Source: Flavobacterium sp. WC2421 (lineage in GTDB: Bacteria; Bacteroidota; Bacteroidia; Flavobacteriales; Flavobacteriaceae). Taken from it: DNA of 64,000 bases. This document shows, piece by piece, positions 51,227 to 58,852 of this stretch (its first letter is position 1; each line of letters starts with the position of its first letter). Both the position numbers and the translations under genes were made by a program. The notes beneath the pieces are model-generated. The model worked only from the letters and a program-made list of their open reading frames with translations, had not been told where the DNA came from and did no database searches. Location of the stretch: contig NZ_CP162004.1 of assembly GCF_040822115.1 (NCBI RefSeq), forward strand, positions 3,519,001 through 3,583,000. The letters run 5' to 3'.

Positions 51227-52372
51227 TTATAGTGAAGCGTTTCGGTAAGAGGTAGGCGTTAGATTAGTATATTTTTTAAAAGACGTATTGAAGGATGATT
51301 TTGAATTAAAACCTACTTCGTACAAAATTTCTAAAACGGTAAGCTGACTTTTGGATTGATCTTTTAAAATATGCATCGCTTTTTGAATGCGATATTCATT
51401 CACAAAATCAAAAAAGTGCTGGTTCATACGATGGTTAATCAACACTGATAAATCCCGAACTGGAATATTAATTTGATTAGAGAGTTCTTGAATTGTAAGC
51501 GACGGATCTAGATAAGGCTCCTTCTCTATCATATAATTTTTTAATGCTAAAATTTGAGAAGATACAAATTCGTCTTTATTGCTTATTATTTCTTTTGTAA
51601 CCTCATTTTCTTCAGGAAGAAAATCTTTTGTCAGTTGCAATTTAGAATTGATTCCTCTAAAAAGTTCAGGATGATTTAGAGCTTTCATTACTAACCAACA
51701 AGTAATAAATAAAGCGACACTCCCTACTACAACATTTAACCAAAGAAACAGTTGTCTGAAATCGCTGTAACGCAATACATTTTTTAATGCCACCAAGCAG
51801 TGTGCGATAAGAAAAACGGTTGTCATCTGAAAAAGATACTTGTACGTAGAAGTACTTGGATTGGTATAGTTTTCCAGATAAATCTCTCTATATTTCTTCA
51901 AAATTAAAAATGAGCTCACGATATAAAACACGTATTGCAATTCAATTAAAACCTGTATAAAGTATATTTCTGGCATTTGCTCTAGAAATTCAAAAATTTC
52001 CTTTTCAGTATCACTAGCAAGATAAAGTCTTGGAAGAAAAACTAAATTAACTAGCACAATAGGAAATAAATGCACTAAATGCTTCCATTTTAATTTAAAA
52101 TCAGAATAACAAACTGCTAACACATAAAGATAAAACAAAGGCATTGCCAACAAACAGATTGTCCATCTAAAAATCACTAAATTGACATAATCTTGAATAT
52201 AATCTAAAACAAAAAAACCACAAAGGTCAATAGCAGAGACAATAAAGAACCACGCAAATAAACGGTTAGCTAATTTATTTTCGGTTTTAACGGTCAGTAA
52301 AAAAAATGCCATCAATAAAGACACAAAAACCCCGATGCGAGCAATCCCTTGCAATAAGCTTATTCTATCCAT
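51227..52372 (-). CDS. AraC family regulator with N-terminal seven-helix membrane domain
   Basis: 381 residues. The N-terminal 230 residues carry about seven membrane helices (IARIGVFVSLLMAFFLLTV, LFAWFFIVSAIDLCGFFVL, WTICLLAMPLFYLYVLAVC, LVHLFPIVLVNLVFLPRLY, QYVFYIVSSFLILKKY, TTVFLIAHCLVALKN, LWLNVVVGSVALFITCWLV). The C-terminus (about 275-381) is an AraC-type HTH: SLTIQELSNQINIPVRDLSV, AMHILKDQSKSQLTVLEILY, EVGFNSKSSFNTSFKKYT. The protein presumably senses a membrane or extracellular signal and controls nearby genes; the outer-membrane receptor gene lies just downstream. Confidence 0.9.
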   Translation of the reverse strand: MDRISLLQGIARIGVFVSLLMAFFLLTVKTENKLANRLFAWFFIVSAIDLCGFFVLDYIQDYVNLVIFRWTICLLAMPLFYLYVLAVCYSDFKLKWKHLVHLFPIVLVNLVFLPRLYLASDTEKEIFEFLEQMPEIYFIQVLIELQYVFYIVSSFLILKKYREIYLENYTNPSTSTYKYLFQMTTVFLIAHCLVALKNVLRYSDFRQLFLWLNVVVGSVALFITCWLVMKALNHPELFRGINSKLQLTKDFLPEENEVTKEIISNKDEFVSSQILALKNYMIEKEPYLDPSLTIQELSNQINIPVRDLSVLINHRMNQHFFDFVNEYRIQKAMHILKDQSKSQLTVLEILYEVGFNSKSSFNTSFKKYTNLTPTSYRNASL

Positions 52373-52390
52373 TTATCTTTTAATATGTAA

Positions 52391-52398
52391 CAAATATA
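52391..52398 (-). promoter_or_regulatory. -7 promoter element (TATATTTG) of the membrane AraC regulator
   Basis: Minus-strand TATATTTG, 18 bp before the ATG at 52372. Confidence 0.5.
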
Positions 52399-52508
52399 AT
52401 ATTTTAGTTCTTTTAACAAGAATTCGTCAGAGCGATAATGTGAACAAAATGAGAAATTAAATGTTTGTGACTTTACGCTATAAATTTCGAGATTGCGATA
52501 AAAAAGAT

Positions 52509-52516
52509 TATTTTTG
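52509..52516 (+). promoter_or_regulatory. -7 promoter element (TATTTTTG) of murQ
   Basis: Full TAnnTTTG match, 22 bp before the ATG at 52539. Confidence 0.5.
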
Positions 52517-52538
52517 GGGAGTTCAACTATACTAAAAA

Positions 52539-53354
52539 ATGACTTTCACAAAAACTACCGAGCAATCCTCAAAATACGAGCATCTTGAAAAAATGTCCGT
52601 TCACGAATTATTGACAAATATCAATCAAGAAGACAAAACTGTTCCTCATGCTGTTGAAAAAGCATTGCCACAAATAGAAACTTTAGTCACTCAAATTGTT
52701 GCTAAAATGAAGTTGGGAGGCCGACTTTTCTACATTGGAGCAGGAACTTCGGGACGATTGGGCGTGGTAGATGCTTCAGAATGTCCGCCTACTTTTGGTG
52801 TACCCTTTGATCTCGTGGTAGGAATTATTGCAGGTGGTGATATGGCGATACGCAGAGCGGTAGAAAATGCCGAAGATAATAACACTCAAGCTTGGAAAGA
52901 TTTACAAGAACAAAATATAAATACCAATGATGTTGTAATAGGAATTGCAGCATCAGGAACAACACCTTATGTTATAGGTGGTTTGCAAGCCTGCAACGAA
53001 AACAAAATTATTACAGGTAGTATTTCATGTAATGCAGGAAGTCCACTTTCTCTTACGGCACAGTTCCCTATTGATGTAGTAGTAGGTCCAGAGTTTGTTA
53101 CTGGAAGCTCAAGAATGAAAGCAGGAACAGCTCAGAAATTAGTATTAAACATGATTTCTACAGCTACGATGATCCAACTAGGAAAAGTAAAAGGAAACAA
53201 AATGGTCGACATGCAATTGAGCAATAGTAAACTGGTTGATCGAGGTGTAAAAATGATTATGGGTGAAATCCCAGTAACCTACGAGCAAGGTGCTGAGTTA
53301 TTAAAAACATATGGCAGCGTGCGGAAAGCGGTAGACTTTTACAATAATAAGTAG
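52539..53354 (+). CDS. murQ: N-acetylmuramic acid 6-phosphate etherase
   Basis: 271 residues, one SIS sugar-isomerase domain. Substrate/phosphate loop FYIGAGTSGRLGVVDASECPPTFG, second loop GIAASGTTPYVIGGL and GSSRMKAGTAQKLVLNMIST match MurQ. It cleaves the lactyl ether of MurNAc 6-phosphate to GlcNAc 6-phosphate, a step of peptidoglycan recycling. A little shorter than E. coli MurQ (298 residues); the C-terminal helical extension is reduced. Followed by three small co-oriented genes. Confidence 0.93.
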   Translation: MTFTKTTEQSSKYEHLEKMSVHELLTNINQEDKTVPHAVEKALPQIETLVTQIVAKMKLGGRLFYIGAGTSGRLGVVDASECPPTFGVPFDLVVGIIAGGDMAIRRAVENAEDNNTQAWKDLQEQNINTNDVVIGIAASGTTPYVIGGLQACNENKIITGSISCNAGSPLSLTAQFPIDVVVGPEFVTGSSRMKAGTAQKLVLNMISTATMIQLGKVKGNKMVDMQLSNSKLVDRGVKMIMGEIPVTYEQGAELLKTYGSVRKAVDFYNNK

Positions 53355-53403
53355 TACACAGTAGACAAAGAACTTGAAACTTTAAACCTGAAACAAAAAA
53401 ATA

Positions 53404-53625
53404 ATGGCAACAAATAAAGAGATGTTATCCAAAGGAATCAAATATTTAGCATGGGCTTTGCCGTTGTTGTTTATCGGTCCGTCTTTGATTTATAATGCCT
53501 TTATGAACAAACAAAACGTTTGGCACTATTTGGTTTTGGCAATTGGAATAATGGCATGCATTGGAGCAATGTATTTGATGTTTCTAGGTTTAAAAACAAT
53601 TATGAAAGGCATATTTAACGACTAA
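53404..53625 (+). CDS. DUF6095 family small membrane protein
   Basis: 73 residues, two membrane helices (ALPLLFIGPSLIYNAFM; YLVLAIGIMACIGAMYLMFLGL). Matches DUF6095, a Flavobacteriia family of unknown function. The stop overlaps the next start (TAATG), so it is translationally coupled to the pentapeptide gene. The short TTTAAACCTGAAAC stretch upstream resembles sequence at 43515-43545. Confidence 0.8.
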   Translation: MATNKEMLSKGIKYLAWALPLLFIGPSLIYNAFMNKQNVWHYLVLAIGIMACIGAMYLMFLGLKTIMKGIFND

Positions 53626-54197
53626 TGGAAGAATTAATACACATTCAAAAAACCTTTGAAAAAGTAGTCTTTATTGACAAAAAAGTAAGTAATCGAGAAT
53701 TTGAAGATTGTACTTTTAAAAATTGTGATTTCTCAAATAGTAATTTCTCCTATAATAGTTTTCTAGATTGTGAATTCATCGATTGTAATCTATCGATGAC
53801 AAAATTATCAGGAACAAGCATGAAAAGCATTCAATTTAGAAACTGCAAACTACTCGGAATTCAATTTGAGGAATGCGACGATTTCTTGTTTAATGTTAAT
53901 TTCCAAGAATGTGTTCTCGATTATTCTTCCTTTGCCAATAAGAAAATGCCAAAAACAAAATTCAATTCTTGTTCGTTACAAGAGGTAACTTTTGTTGGTA
54001 CTAATCTGACGCAAGCCATTTTTGATGATAGTAATCTAGAAGGCGCTATTTTTAATAATACGCAACTAGCGGGAGCTGATTTTTCGAAAGCCTCTAATTT
54101 TAAAATTGATCCCGAATTCAATCCCATGAAAAAAGCCAAGTTTTCTACACAAGGAATTATTGGACTTTTGGATAAATACGATATTAAAATTCAATAA
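53625..54197 (+). CDS. Pentapeptide repeat protein (Qnr-like)
   Basis: 190 residues of A(D/N)LXX-type pentapeptide repeats in two blocks (FEDCTFKNCDFSNSNFSYNS; ECVLDYSSFANKKMP; TNLTQAIFDDSNLEGAIFNN) with the helix-like break FANKKMP, and a C-terminal tail KKAKFSTQGIIGLLDKYDIK that resembles the Qnr ending. These form a right-handed quadrilateral beta helix mimicking B-DNA. Qnr proteins protect gyrase/topoisomerase IV from quinolones; whether this one does is untested. Coupled to the DUF6095 gene (1-bp overlap). Confidence 0.85.
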   Translation: MEELIHIQKTFEKVVFIDKKVSNREFEDCTFKNCDFSNSNFSYNSFLDCEFIDCNLSMTKLSGTSMKSIQFRNCKLLGIQFEECDDFLFNVNFQECVLDYSSFANKKMPKTKFNSCSLQEVTFVGTNLTQAIFDDSNLEGAIFNNTQLAGADFSKASNFKIDPEFNPMKKAKFSTQGIIGLLDKYDIKIQ

Positions 54198-54198
54198 A

Positions 54199-54777
54199 AT
54201 GGAAACGAATCAACTGTATCTTGAAAGTGTAAAAAAGCAAATGCACTATTACAAAACAATCGGTGAGAAAGCAATCAATCAATTAGAACCGGAACAGCTA
54301 TTTATTACATCGAACGATGATTCTAATAGCATTTCGACAATTGTAAAACACCTTTCGGGAAATATGCTTTCGCGCTGGACCAATTTCCTAACGACCGATG
54401 GGGAAAAAGAATGGAGAAATAGGGATTTGGAATTTGAAAATGAACCACAAACCAAAGAAGAAGTATTAGCAATATGGAATACTGGCTGGGATTGTTTTTT
54501 TAAAGCAATTGATTCTCTGCTTCCGGAACAGCTTTTACAAATTATATACATTCGAAATGAAGGACAAACAGCAATGGATGCCATCAACAGACAATTGGCT
54601 CATTATCCGTATCATGTAGGTCAAATCGTTTTTTATGCTAAGCAATTAAAAAATACAAATTGGGATAGTTTATCCATCCCGAAAAACAATTCAAAAGAGT
54701 ATAATTCGGAGAAATTTGCTCAGGAAAAGAGCATCAAACATTTCACTGATGCCGAATTAAAAAGACTAAACAAATAA
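54199..54777 (+). CDS. DUF1572/DinB-like metal-binding helical protein
   Basis: 192 residues from the ATG at 54199 (METNQLYLESVKKQMHYYK); the frame stays open upstream into the pentapeptide gene. DinB-superfamily four-helix bundle with the His triad expected for metal binding: IVKHLSGNMLSRW and AHYPYHVGQIVFYAKQL. Function unknown; bacillithiol-transferase-like activities are known in the superfamily. It starts 1 nt after the previous stop, in an operon-like arrangement. Confidence 0.88.
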   Translation: METNQLYLESVKKQMHYYKTIGEKAINQLEPEQLFITSNDDSNSISTIVKHLSGNMLSRWTNFLTTDGEKEWRNRDLEFENEPQTKEEVLAIWNTGWDCFFKAIDSLLPEQLLQIIYIRNEGQTAMDAINRQLAHYPYHVGQIVFYAKQLKNTNWDSLSIPKNNSKEYNSEKFAQEKSIKHFTDAELKRLNK

Positions 54778-54793
54778 GGAACCGCTAATCAAC

Positions 54794-54875
54794 TAGCCCT
54801 GATAGCAGTGGAAATCCTTTTTATCCTGATTTTTTTCAGGATAAAAAGATTGAAACGAATAGCAGGAATAAGCTT
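54794..54875. repeat. Palindromic intergenic element (member 3)
   Basis: Runs from AGCCCTGATAGC to GCAGGAATAAGCTT, with a central stem CTTTTTATCCTGA (54817-54829) / TCAGGATAAAAAG (54836-54848) and flanks GGAAATC and GATTGAAACGAATAGC. The same core, inverted, is in the element at 46461-46560. It lies between the DinB-like and lipoprotein genes. Confidence 0.65.
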
Positions 54876-54885
54876 CAAAAAAAAT

Positions 54886-55260
54886 ATGAAAAAAATACTA
54901 TTACTTCCTGTACTGCTCTCTATTGTGTCCTGTTATAATGTTGAACATAACTGCAAAGACTTTAAAACAGGGAAATTCCGTTTTGAATATGAAGTCGATG
55001 GGGTAAAAAAAGTAACCCTTTTTGAGCGAAATGACAGCATTGAAATTGAAAATTTTGAAGGTAAGATTGATACCGCATCTATTCGATGGGTAAACGATTG
55101 TGAGTATATTTTGAAGAAATTGCATCCAAAAAATATGGCGGAAGAAAAATCAATCGACATGAAAATTTTGTCAACATCAGGAAACACCTATATATTCGAA
55201 TTTGGTATTGTAGGGACTGCACAAAAACAAAAAGGGACTGTTACTAAACTTAAAGACTAA
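54886..55260 (+). CDS. Lipoprotein of the flavobacterial family often mislabelled DNA topoisomerase IV
   Basis: 124 residues from the ATG at 54886; an upstream start at 54808 would place the palindromic element inside the gene and is rejected. Signal with lipobox SIVSC (LLLPVLLSIVSC). Small beta-rich domain with HNCKDFKTGKFRFEYEVDG, SIRWVNDCEYILKKLHP and FEFGIVGTAQKQKGTVTKL. As I recall, this family is often annotated as a topoisomerase IV fragment, but it is a small lipoprotein and has no topoisomerase features. Function unknown. Confidence 0.82.
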   Translation: MKKILLLPVLLSIVSCYNVEHNCKDFKTGKFRFEYEVDGVKKVTLFERNDSIEIENFEGKIDTASIRWVNDCEYILKKLHPKNMAEEKSIDMKILSTSGNTYIFEFGIVGTAQKQKGTVTKLKD

Positions 55261-55296
55261 ATACAAAGACTTTTTTATAATTCTTAACTCAATAAA

Positions 55297-56067
55297 ATGG
55301 AAGTATTTTTAAATCCTGATGCTTGGATTGCCCTGTTAACATTGACTTTTTTAGAGATTGTACTTGGAATCGATAATATTATTTTCATTTCAATTGCTAC
55401 GGGTAAACTGCCCGTTGAAAGCCGTAAAAAAGCCACCAAAATAGGAATGTTCTTGGCTATGTTCATGAGAATCGGTCTGTTGTTTGGTATTAATTTATTG
55501 ATTCAAATGAAAGAACCTTGGTTTACGATTGACCTAAGTTGGTTCTCTGCTGGAGTAACGGGACAAAGTCTTATATTACTTTTTGGTGGATTATTTCTTA
55601 TCTATAAAAGCACTAATGAAATTCGTGAAAAAGTAGATGAAAAAGGACATGAGGAAAAAGAACTGGGTAAAGCGGCTACAAAATCATTTCAGAATGTATT
55701 ACTACAAATTATTATGATTGATTTGGTTTTCTCTTTTGATAGTATTCTAACTGCTGTAGGGATGACTAATGGTGTTCATGGTGCTATATATATCATGATT
55801 ACCGCTGTTGTAATTTCGGTATTAATTATGATGCAGTTTGCCGTTCCTGTTGGGACATTTGTGAACAACCATCCTTCCATCCAGATTTTAGGACTTTCCT
55901 TTTTGATCTTAATTGGCATGATGCTACTCACTGAAAGTGCTCATTTATCGGATGCACTTATTTTTGGTAGCCATGTGACACCGGTCCCAAAAGGCTATTT
56001 GTATTTTGCCATTTCCTTCTCCCTTTTTGTAGAAGTCATCAACATGAAAGTAACTAAAAAGAAATAA
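55297..56067 (+). CDS. TerC family integral membrane protein
   Basis: 256 residues, seven or so membrane helices. TerC motifs with metal-coordinating acidic residues in helices: LTFLEIVLGIDNIIFISIATG and IMIDLVFSFDSILTAVGMT; further LLFGINLLIQM, VISVLIMMQFAVPVG, LGLSFLILIGMMLL. TerC proteins are linked to tellurite resistance and to manganese export or metalation of exoenzymes. Ends at a terminator at 56090. Stand-alone gene. Confidence 0.92.
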   Translation: MEVFLNPDAWIALLTLTFLEIVLGIDNIIFISIATGKLPVESRKKATKIGMFLAMFMRIGLLFGINLLIQMKEPWFTIDLSWFSAGVTGQSLILLFGGLFLIYKSTNEIREKVDEKGHEEKELGKAATKSFQNVLLQIIMIDLVFSFDSILTAVGMTNGVHGAIYIMITAVVISVLIMMQFAVPVGTFVNNHPSIQILGLSFLILIGMMLLTESAHLSDALIFGSHVTPVPKGYLYFAISFSLFVEVINMKVTKKK

Positions 56068-56089
56068 AAATTAGTAACTAAAAAAGCTT

Positions 56090-56114
56090 TCGTTTCGGCG
56101 GAAGCTTTTTTTTT
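56090..56114 (+). terminator. Intrinsic terminator of the TerC gene
   Basis: AAAAAGCTTTCG pairs with GGAAGCTTTTT across a small loop and is followed by a T-run. Confidence 0.75.
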
Positions 56115-56210
56115 ATGCTCATTTCTAAGAATATGATATATAAATATCAAATTTTGTTTTTTTCTTTTTATCTCTAATTTTATAAATTAACTTAGTTGCA
56201 AATTATCGTA

Positions 56211-58130
56211 ATGAAAAATACTATTTCCCATAGGGTTGCCGACTTTTTAAAAAACTTTCCCCCATTTAGTTTTTTACATCAAAGAGAAATCGAAGCCCTT
56301 TCTGAGCAAATATCAATTATATATAATGAAAAAGACAGTGTTGTATTTACTGAAAATGAAGAAACGCACAACAGTTTTTACATCGTTCACAAAGGAGCTG
56401 TAACCTTACGAAATAGTTTCAGTAACGCTGTTTTGGACATGTGTGATGAAGGTGATATTTTTGGGTTAAGACCACTTATAGCTAATGAGAACTATAAAAT
56501 GGAAGCCCGAACTCATGAAGAAAGTATTCTGTATGCTATACCGATTGCCGTTTTTAAGCCCTATGCGCTTGAAAACAAAGCAGTAGGGAACTTTTTAATT
56601 GAAAGTTTTGCTTCAAACACACGCAACCCTTATTCCAAAAGTCATAGAGGGAAATTATTTGGTGAGGCTTCAGCAACTGAAACTTTGGATGCCAATAAAA
56701 GCATATTAGACATTCAGCCCGTAAAGTATTCAAAAAAACTAGTTAGTTGTTCTGCGTCAACTACAGCAAAAGATATTGCTGAAACCATGACTAAAAAAAA
56801 CGTAGGTGCTATTCTTGTTGTCGAAAATTCACTCCCTATAGGCATTATAACTGATAAAGATTTAAGAAATAAAATTGTTACTGGAGCATTTCCCATCACC
56901 ACAACTGCCAGTGTAATAATGACAACTCCTGTTATTACCTATCCTAAAAAAATGACCGTTACACAAGCGCAAATGGCTATGATGAAAAGTAATATTAGCC
57001 ATTTATGTATTACCAAAGACGGTACTGCTAATACTAAAGCAGTGGGAATCCTATCCAAACATGATGTTATGGTGGAAATAGGTAATAATCCTGCAGTGTT
57101 AATAAAAGCAGTAAAAAGAGCTAAAAAATTCAAACAAATCAAGCCAATACGAGCTAATATAATGCAACTATTACAAGGATATTTAGATCAAAATATCCCA
57201 ATGACTTTGACTTCTAAAATAATTACCGAATTAAATGATGTTTGTATAAAGCAAGTTATTGCCATTGCGTTAAAAAAAATGAAAACCCCTCCTCCTGTAA
57301 AATTTGCATGGTTGGCCATGGGAAGTCAAGGAAGAAGTGAGCAATTGCTACATACCGATCAAGACAATGCATTAATGTATGAAGAAGTCCCAGAAGAATT
57401 AAGTGCAGAAACCAAAAGCTACTTTTTAGAATTGGCAACACATGTCAACAAAGGCCTTTTTGACATTGGTTATGATTATTGTCCTGCTGAAATGATGGCT
57501 TCAAATCCTAAATGGTGTTTGAGTTTGAGTGAATACAAAGATTTAGTGTACCATTGGATTACTAATCCTGGAAAAAATGAGGTTTTATTGTCTTTTATCT
57601 TTTTTGACTATAGCTTGTCTTATGGAGATAAGGAACTTGTAAATAACTTGTCCGATTTTATTTTTGAAAATATAAAAGCCAATCCAGTTTTTTATATTCA
57701 CTTAGTAAGTGGTGCATTGCAAAGTCCTTCCCCCACTGGATTCTTCAGACAACTTCTTGTAGAACAAGATGGAGAGCACAAAGACTTTTTTGATATAAAA
57801 AGACGTGCTTTAATGCCACTAGCCGATGCCGCTAGAGTATTAATTCTATCTCATTCTGTGAAATCCATAAGTAATAGTCCGGAGCGGTTTGAAAAATTAG
57901 CCGACTTAGAACCCCAAAACAAGGAATTGTATTTGGCTTGCTCCTATTCCTATAAAGCATTATTAAAATTCAGAACCAAACAAGGACTTTTACATCACGA
58001 TTCGGGGCAGTTTATTGCTTTAGAAGCACTAACCAAATTAGAAAAAATAAAATTAAAACGAACTTTTAAAACCATTAAGGAACTTCAAGAGCTTATTACA
58101 ATTCGGTTCAATGCTTCAAATATATTGTAA
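56211..58130 (+). CDS. Cyclic-nucleotide-binding/CBS/DUF294 nucleotidyltransferase-like regulatory protein
   Basis: 639 residues from ATG 56211 (TTG at 56196 also possible). N-terminal cNMP-binding-type beta barrel (about 15-125; VFTENEETHNSFYIVHKGAVTL, CDEGDIFGLRPLI), tandem CBS domains (about 160-290; MTKKNVGAILVVENSLPIGIITDKDLRN), then DUF294 (about 320-450; FAWLAMGSQGRSEQLLHTDQDNALMYEEV, a GlnD-like nucleotidyltransferase fold with GS and DxD) and DUF294_C (about 490-630). Probably senses energy or nucleotide state and modifies a partner protein. The stop overlaps the start of the DnaQ-like gene. Confidence 0.9.
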   Translation: MKNTISHRVADFLKNFPPFSFLHQREIEALSEQISIIYNEKDSVVFTENEETHNSFYIVHKGAVTLRNSFSNAVLDMCDEGDIFGLRPLIANENYKMEARTHEESILYAIPIAVFKPYALENKAVGNFLIESFASNTRNPYSKSHRGKLFGEASATETLDANKSILDIQPVKYSKKLVSCSASTTAKDIAETMTKKNVGAILVVENSLPIGIITDKDLRNKIVTGAFPITTTASVIMTTPVITYPKKMTVTQAQMAMMKSNISHLCITKDGTANTKAVGILSKHDVMVEIGNNPAVLIKAVKRAKKFKQIKPIRANIMQLLQGYLDQNIPMTLTSKIITELNDVCIKQVIAIALKKMKTPPPVKFAWLAMGSQGRSEQLLHTDQDNALMYEEVPEELSAETKSYFLELATHVNKGLFDIGYDYCPAEMMASNPKWCLSLSEYKDLVYHWITNPGKNEVLLSFIFFDYSLSYGDKELVNNLSDFIFENIKANPVFYIHLVSGALQSPSPTGFFRQLLVEQDGEHKDFFDIKRRALMPLADAARVLILSHSVKSISNSPERFEKLADLEPQNKELYLACSYSYKALLKFRTKQGLLHHDSGQFIALEALTKLEKIKLKRTFKTIKELQELITIRFNASNIL

Positions 58131-58792
58131 TGAAGAAATTTTTAAAAAAAGGCCAAACCGTTTTATTGAATTTTTTGGGTAAATCAGAAAACCCATATGA
58201 AGAGGAGTTGCTATCAAAAGACATTGACTCCACCCGTTTTGTAATATTGGATACGGAGACCACAGGATTCGATTATGTAAAAGATCGCATTCTTTGCATT
58301 GGAGCAGTTGTTTTACAAAATAATACAATTGCAATTCAGGACAGTTTTGAGGTTTACATACAACAGGAGCATTACGATAAATCAACAGCTAAAATTCATG
58401 GCATTTTAAAAGAATTTGCATTAGACAAACCTAATGAATTAGAAGTGTTGCAACAGTTTCTGACATTTTTAGGAGACTCCATTATCATTGCACATCATAC
58501 CGTTTTTGATGTTACGATGATTAATAAAGCACTAGAAAGAAATGGATTACCATTACTAACTAATAAGTCATTAGACACAGCGGTACTTTATAAAAAAACG
58601 CTAATTGTTTCTCACTTATTTGAGATTAAGGATACCTATAGTCTGGATGAACTTGCGGATAAATTTGATATTTCTATAAAAGACAGACACACTGCATTAG
58701 GTGACGCCTATATTACAGCTATTGCTTTTTTGAAAATTAGAAAAAAATTAGAAGCAAAAAAAATTACAACTCTAAAACAATTATTTAAATAA
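58130..58792 (+). CDS. DEDDh 3'-5' exonuclease (DnaQ-like)
   Basis: 220 residues. ExoI motif FVILDTETTGFD (Asp, Glu), ExoII region IIAHHTVFDVTMINKAL (Asp), ExoIII DRHTALGDAYITAIAF (His and Asp), all four acidic residues and the His are present. Degrades single-stranded DNA or RNA ends in the 3'-5' direction with two metal ions. The start overlaps the stop of the DUF294 gene by 1 bp (TAATG), and this gene pair is widespread, so they probably act in one process. A strong terminator follows. Confidence 0.93.
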   Translation: MKKFLKKGQTVLLNFLGKSENPYEEELLSKDIDSTRFVILDTETTGFDYVKDRILCIGAVVLQNNTIAIQDSFEVYIQQEHYDKSTAKIHGILKEFALDKPNELEVLQQFLTFLGDSIIIAHHTVFDVTMINKALERNGLPLLTNKSLDTAVLYKKTLIVSHLFEIKDTYSLDELADKFDISIKDRHTALGDAYITAIAFLKIRKKLEAKKITTLKQLFK

Positions 58793-58815
58793 GCACATTC
58801 AAAACCGTTTAAAAT

Positions 58816-58848
58816 TAAAAAGCTTCCACAGTTGTGGAAGCTTTTTTT
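58816..58848. terminator. Bidirectional intrinsic terminator
   Basis: AAAAAGCTTCCACA / TGTGGAAGCTTTTT with T7, between the converging exonuclease and parC genes. Confidence 0.9.
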
Positions 58849-58852
58849 ATAG

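Noticed and set aside
54808..54885. Upstream start for the lipoprotein at 54808
   Set aside because: It would translate the palindromic element and hide the signal peptide.
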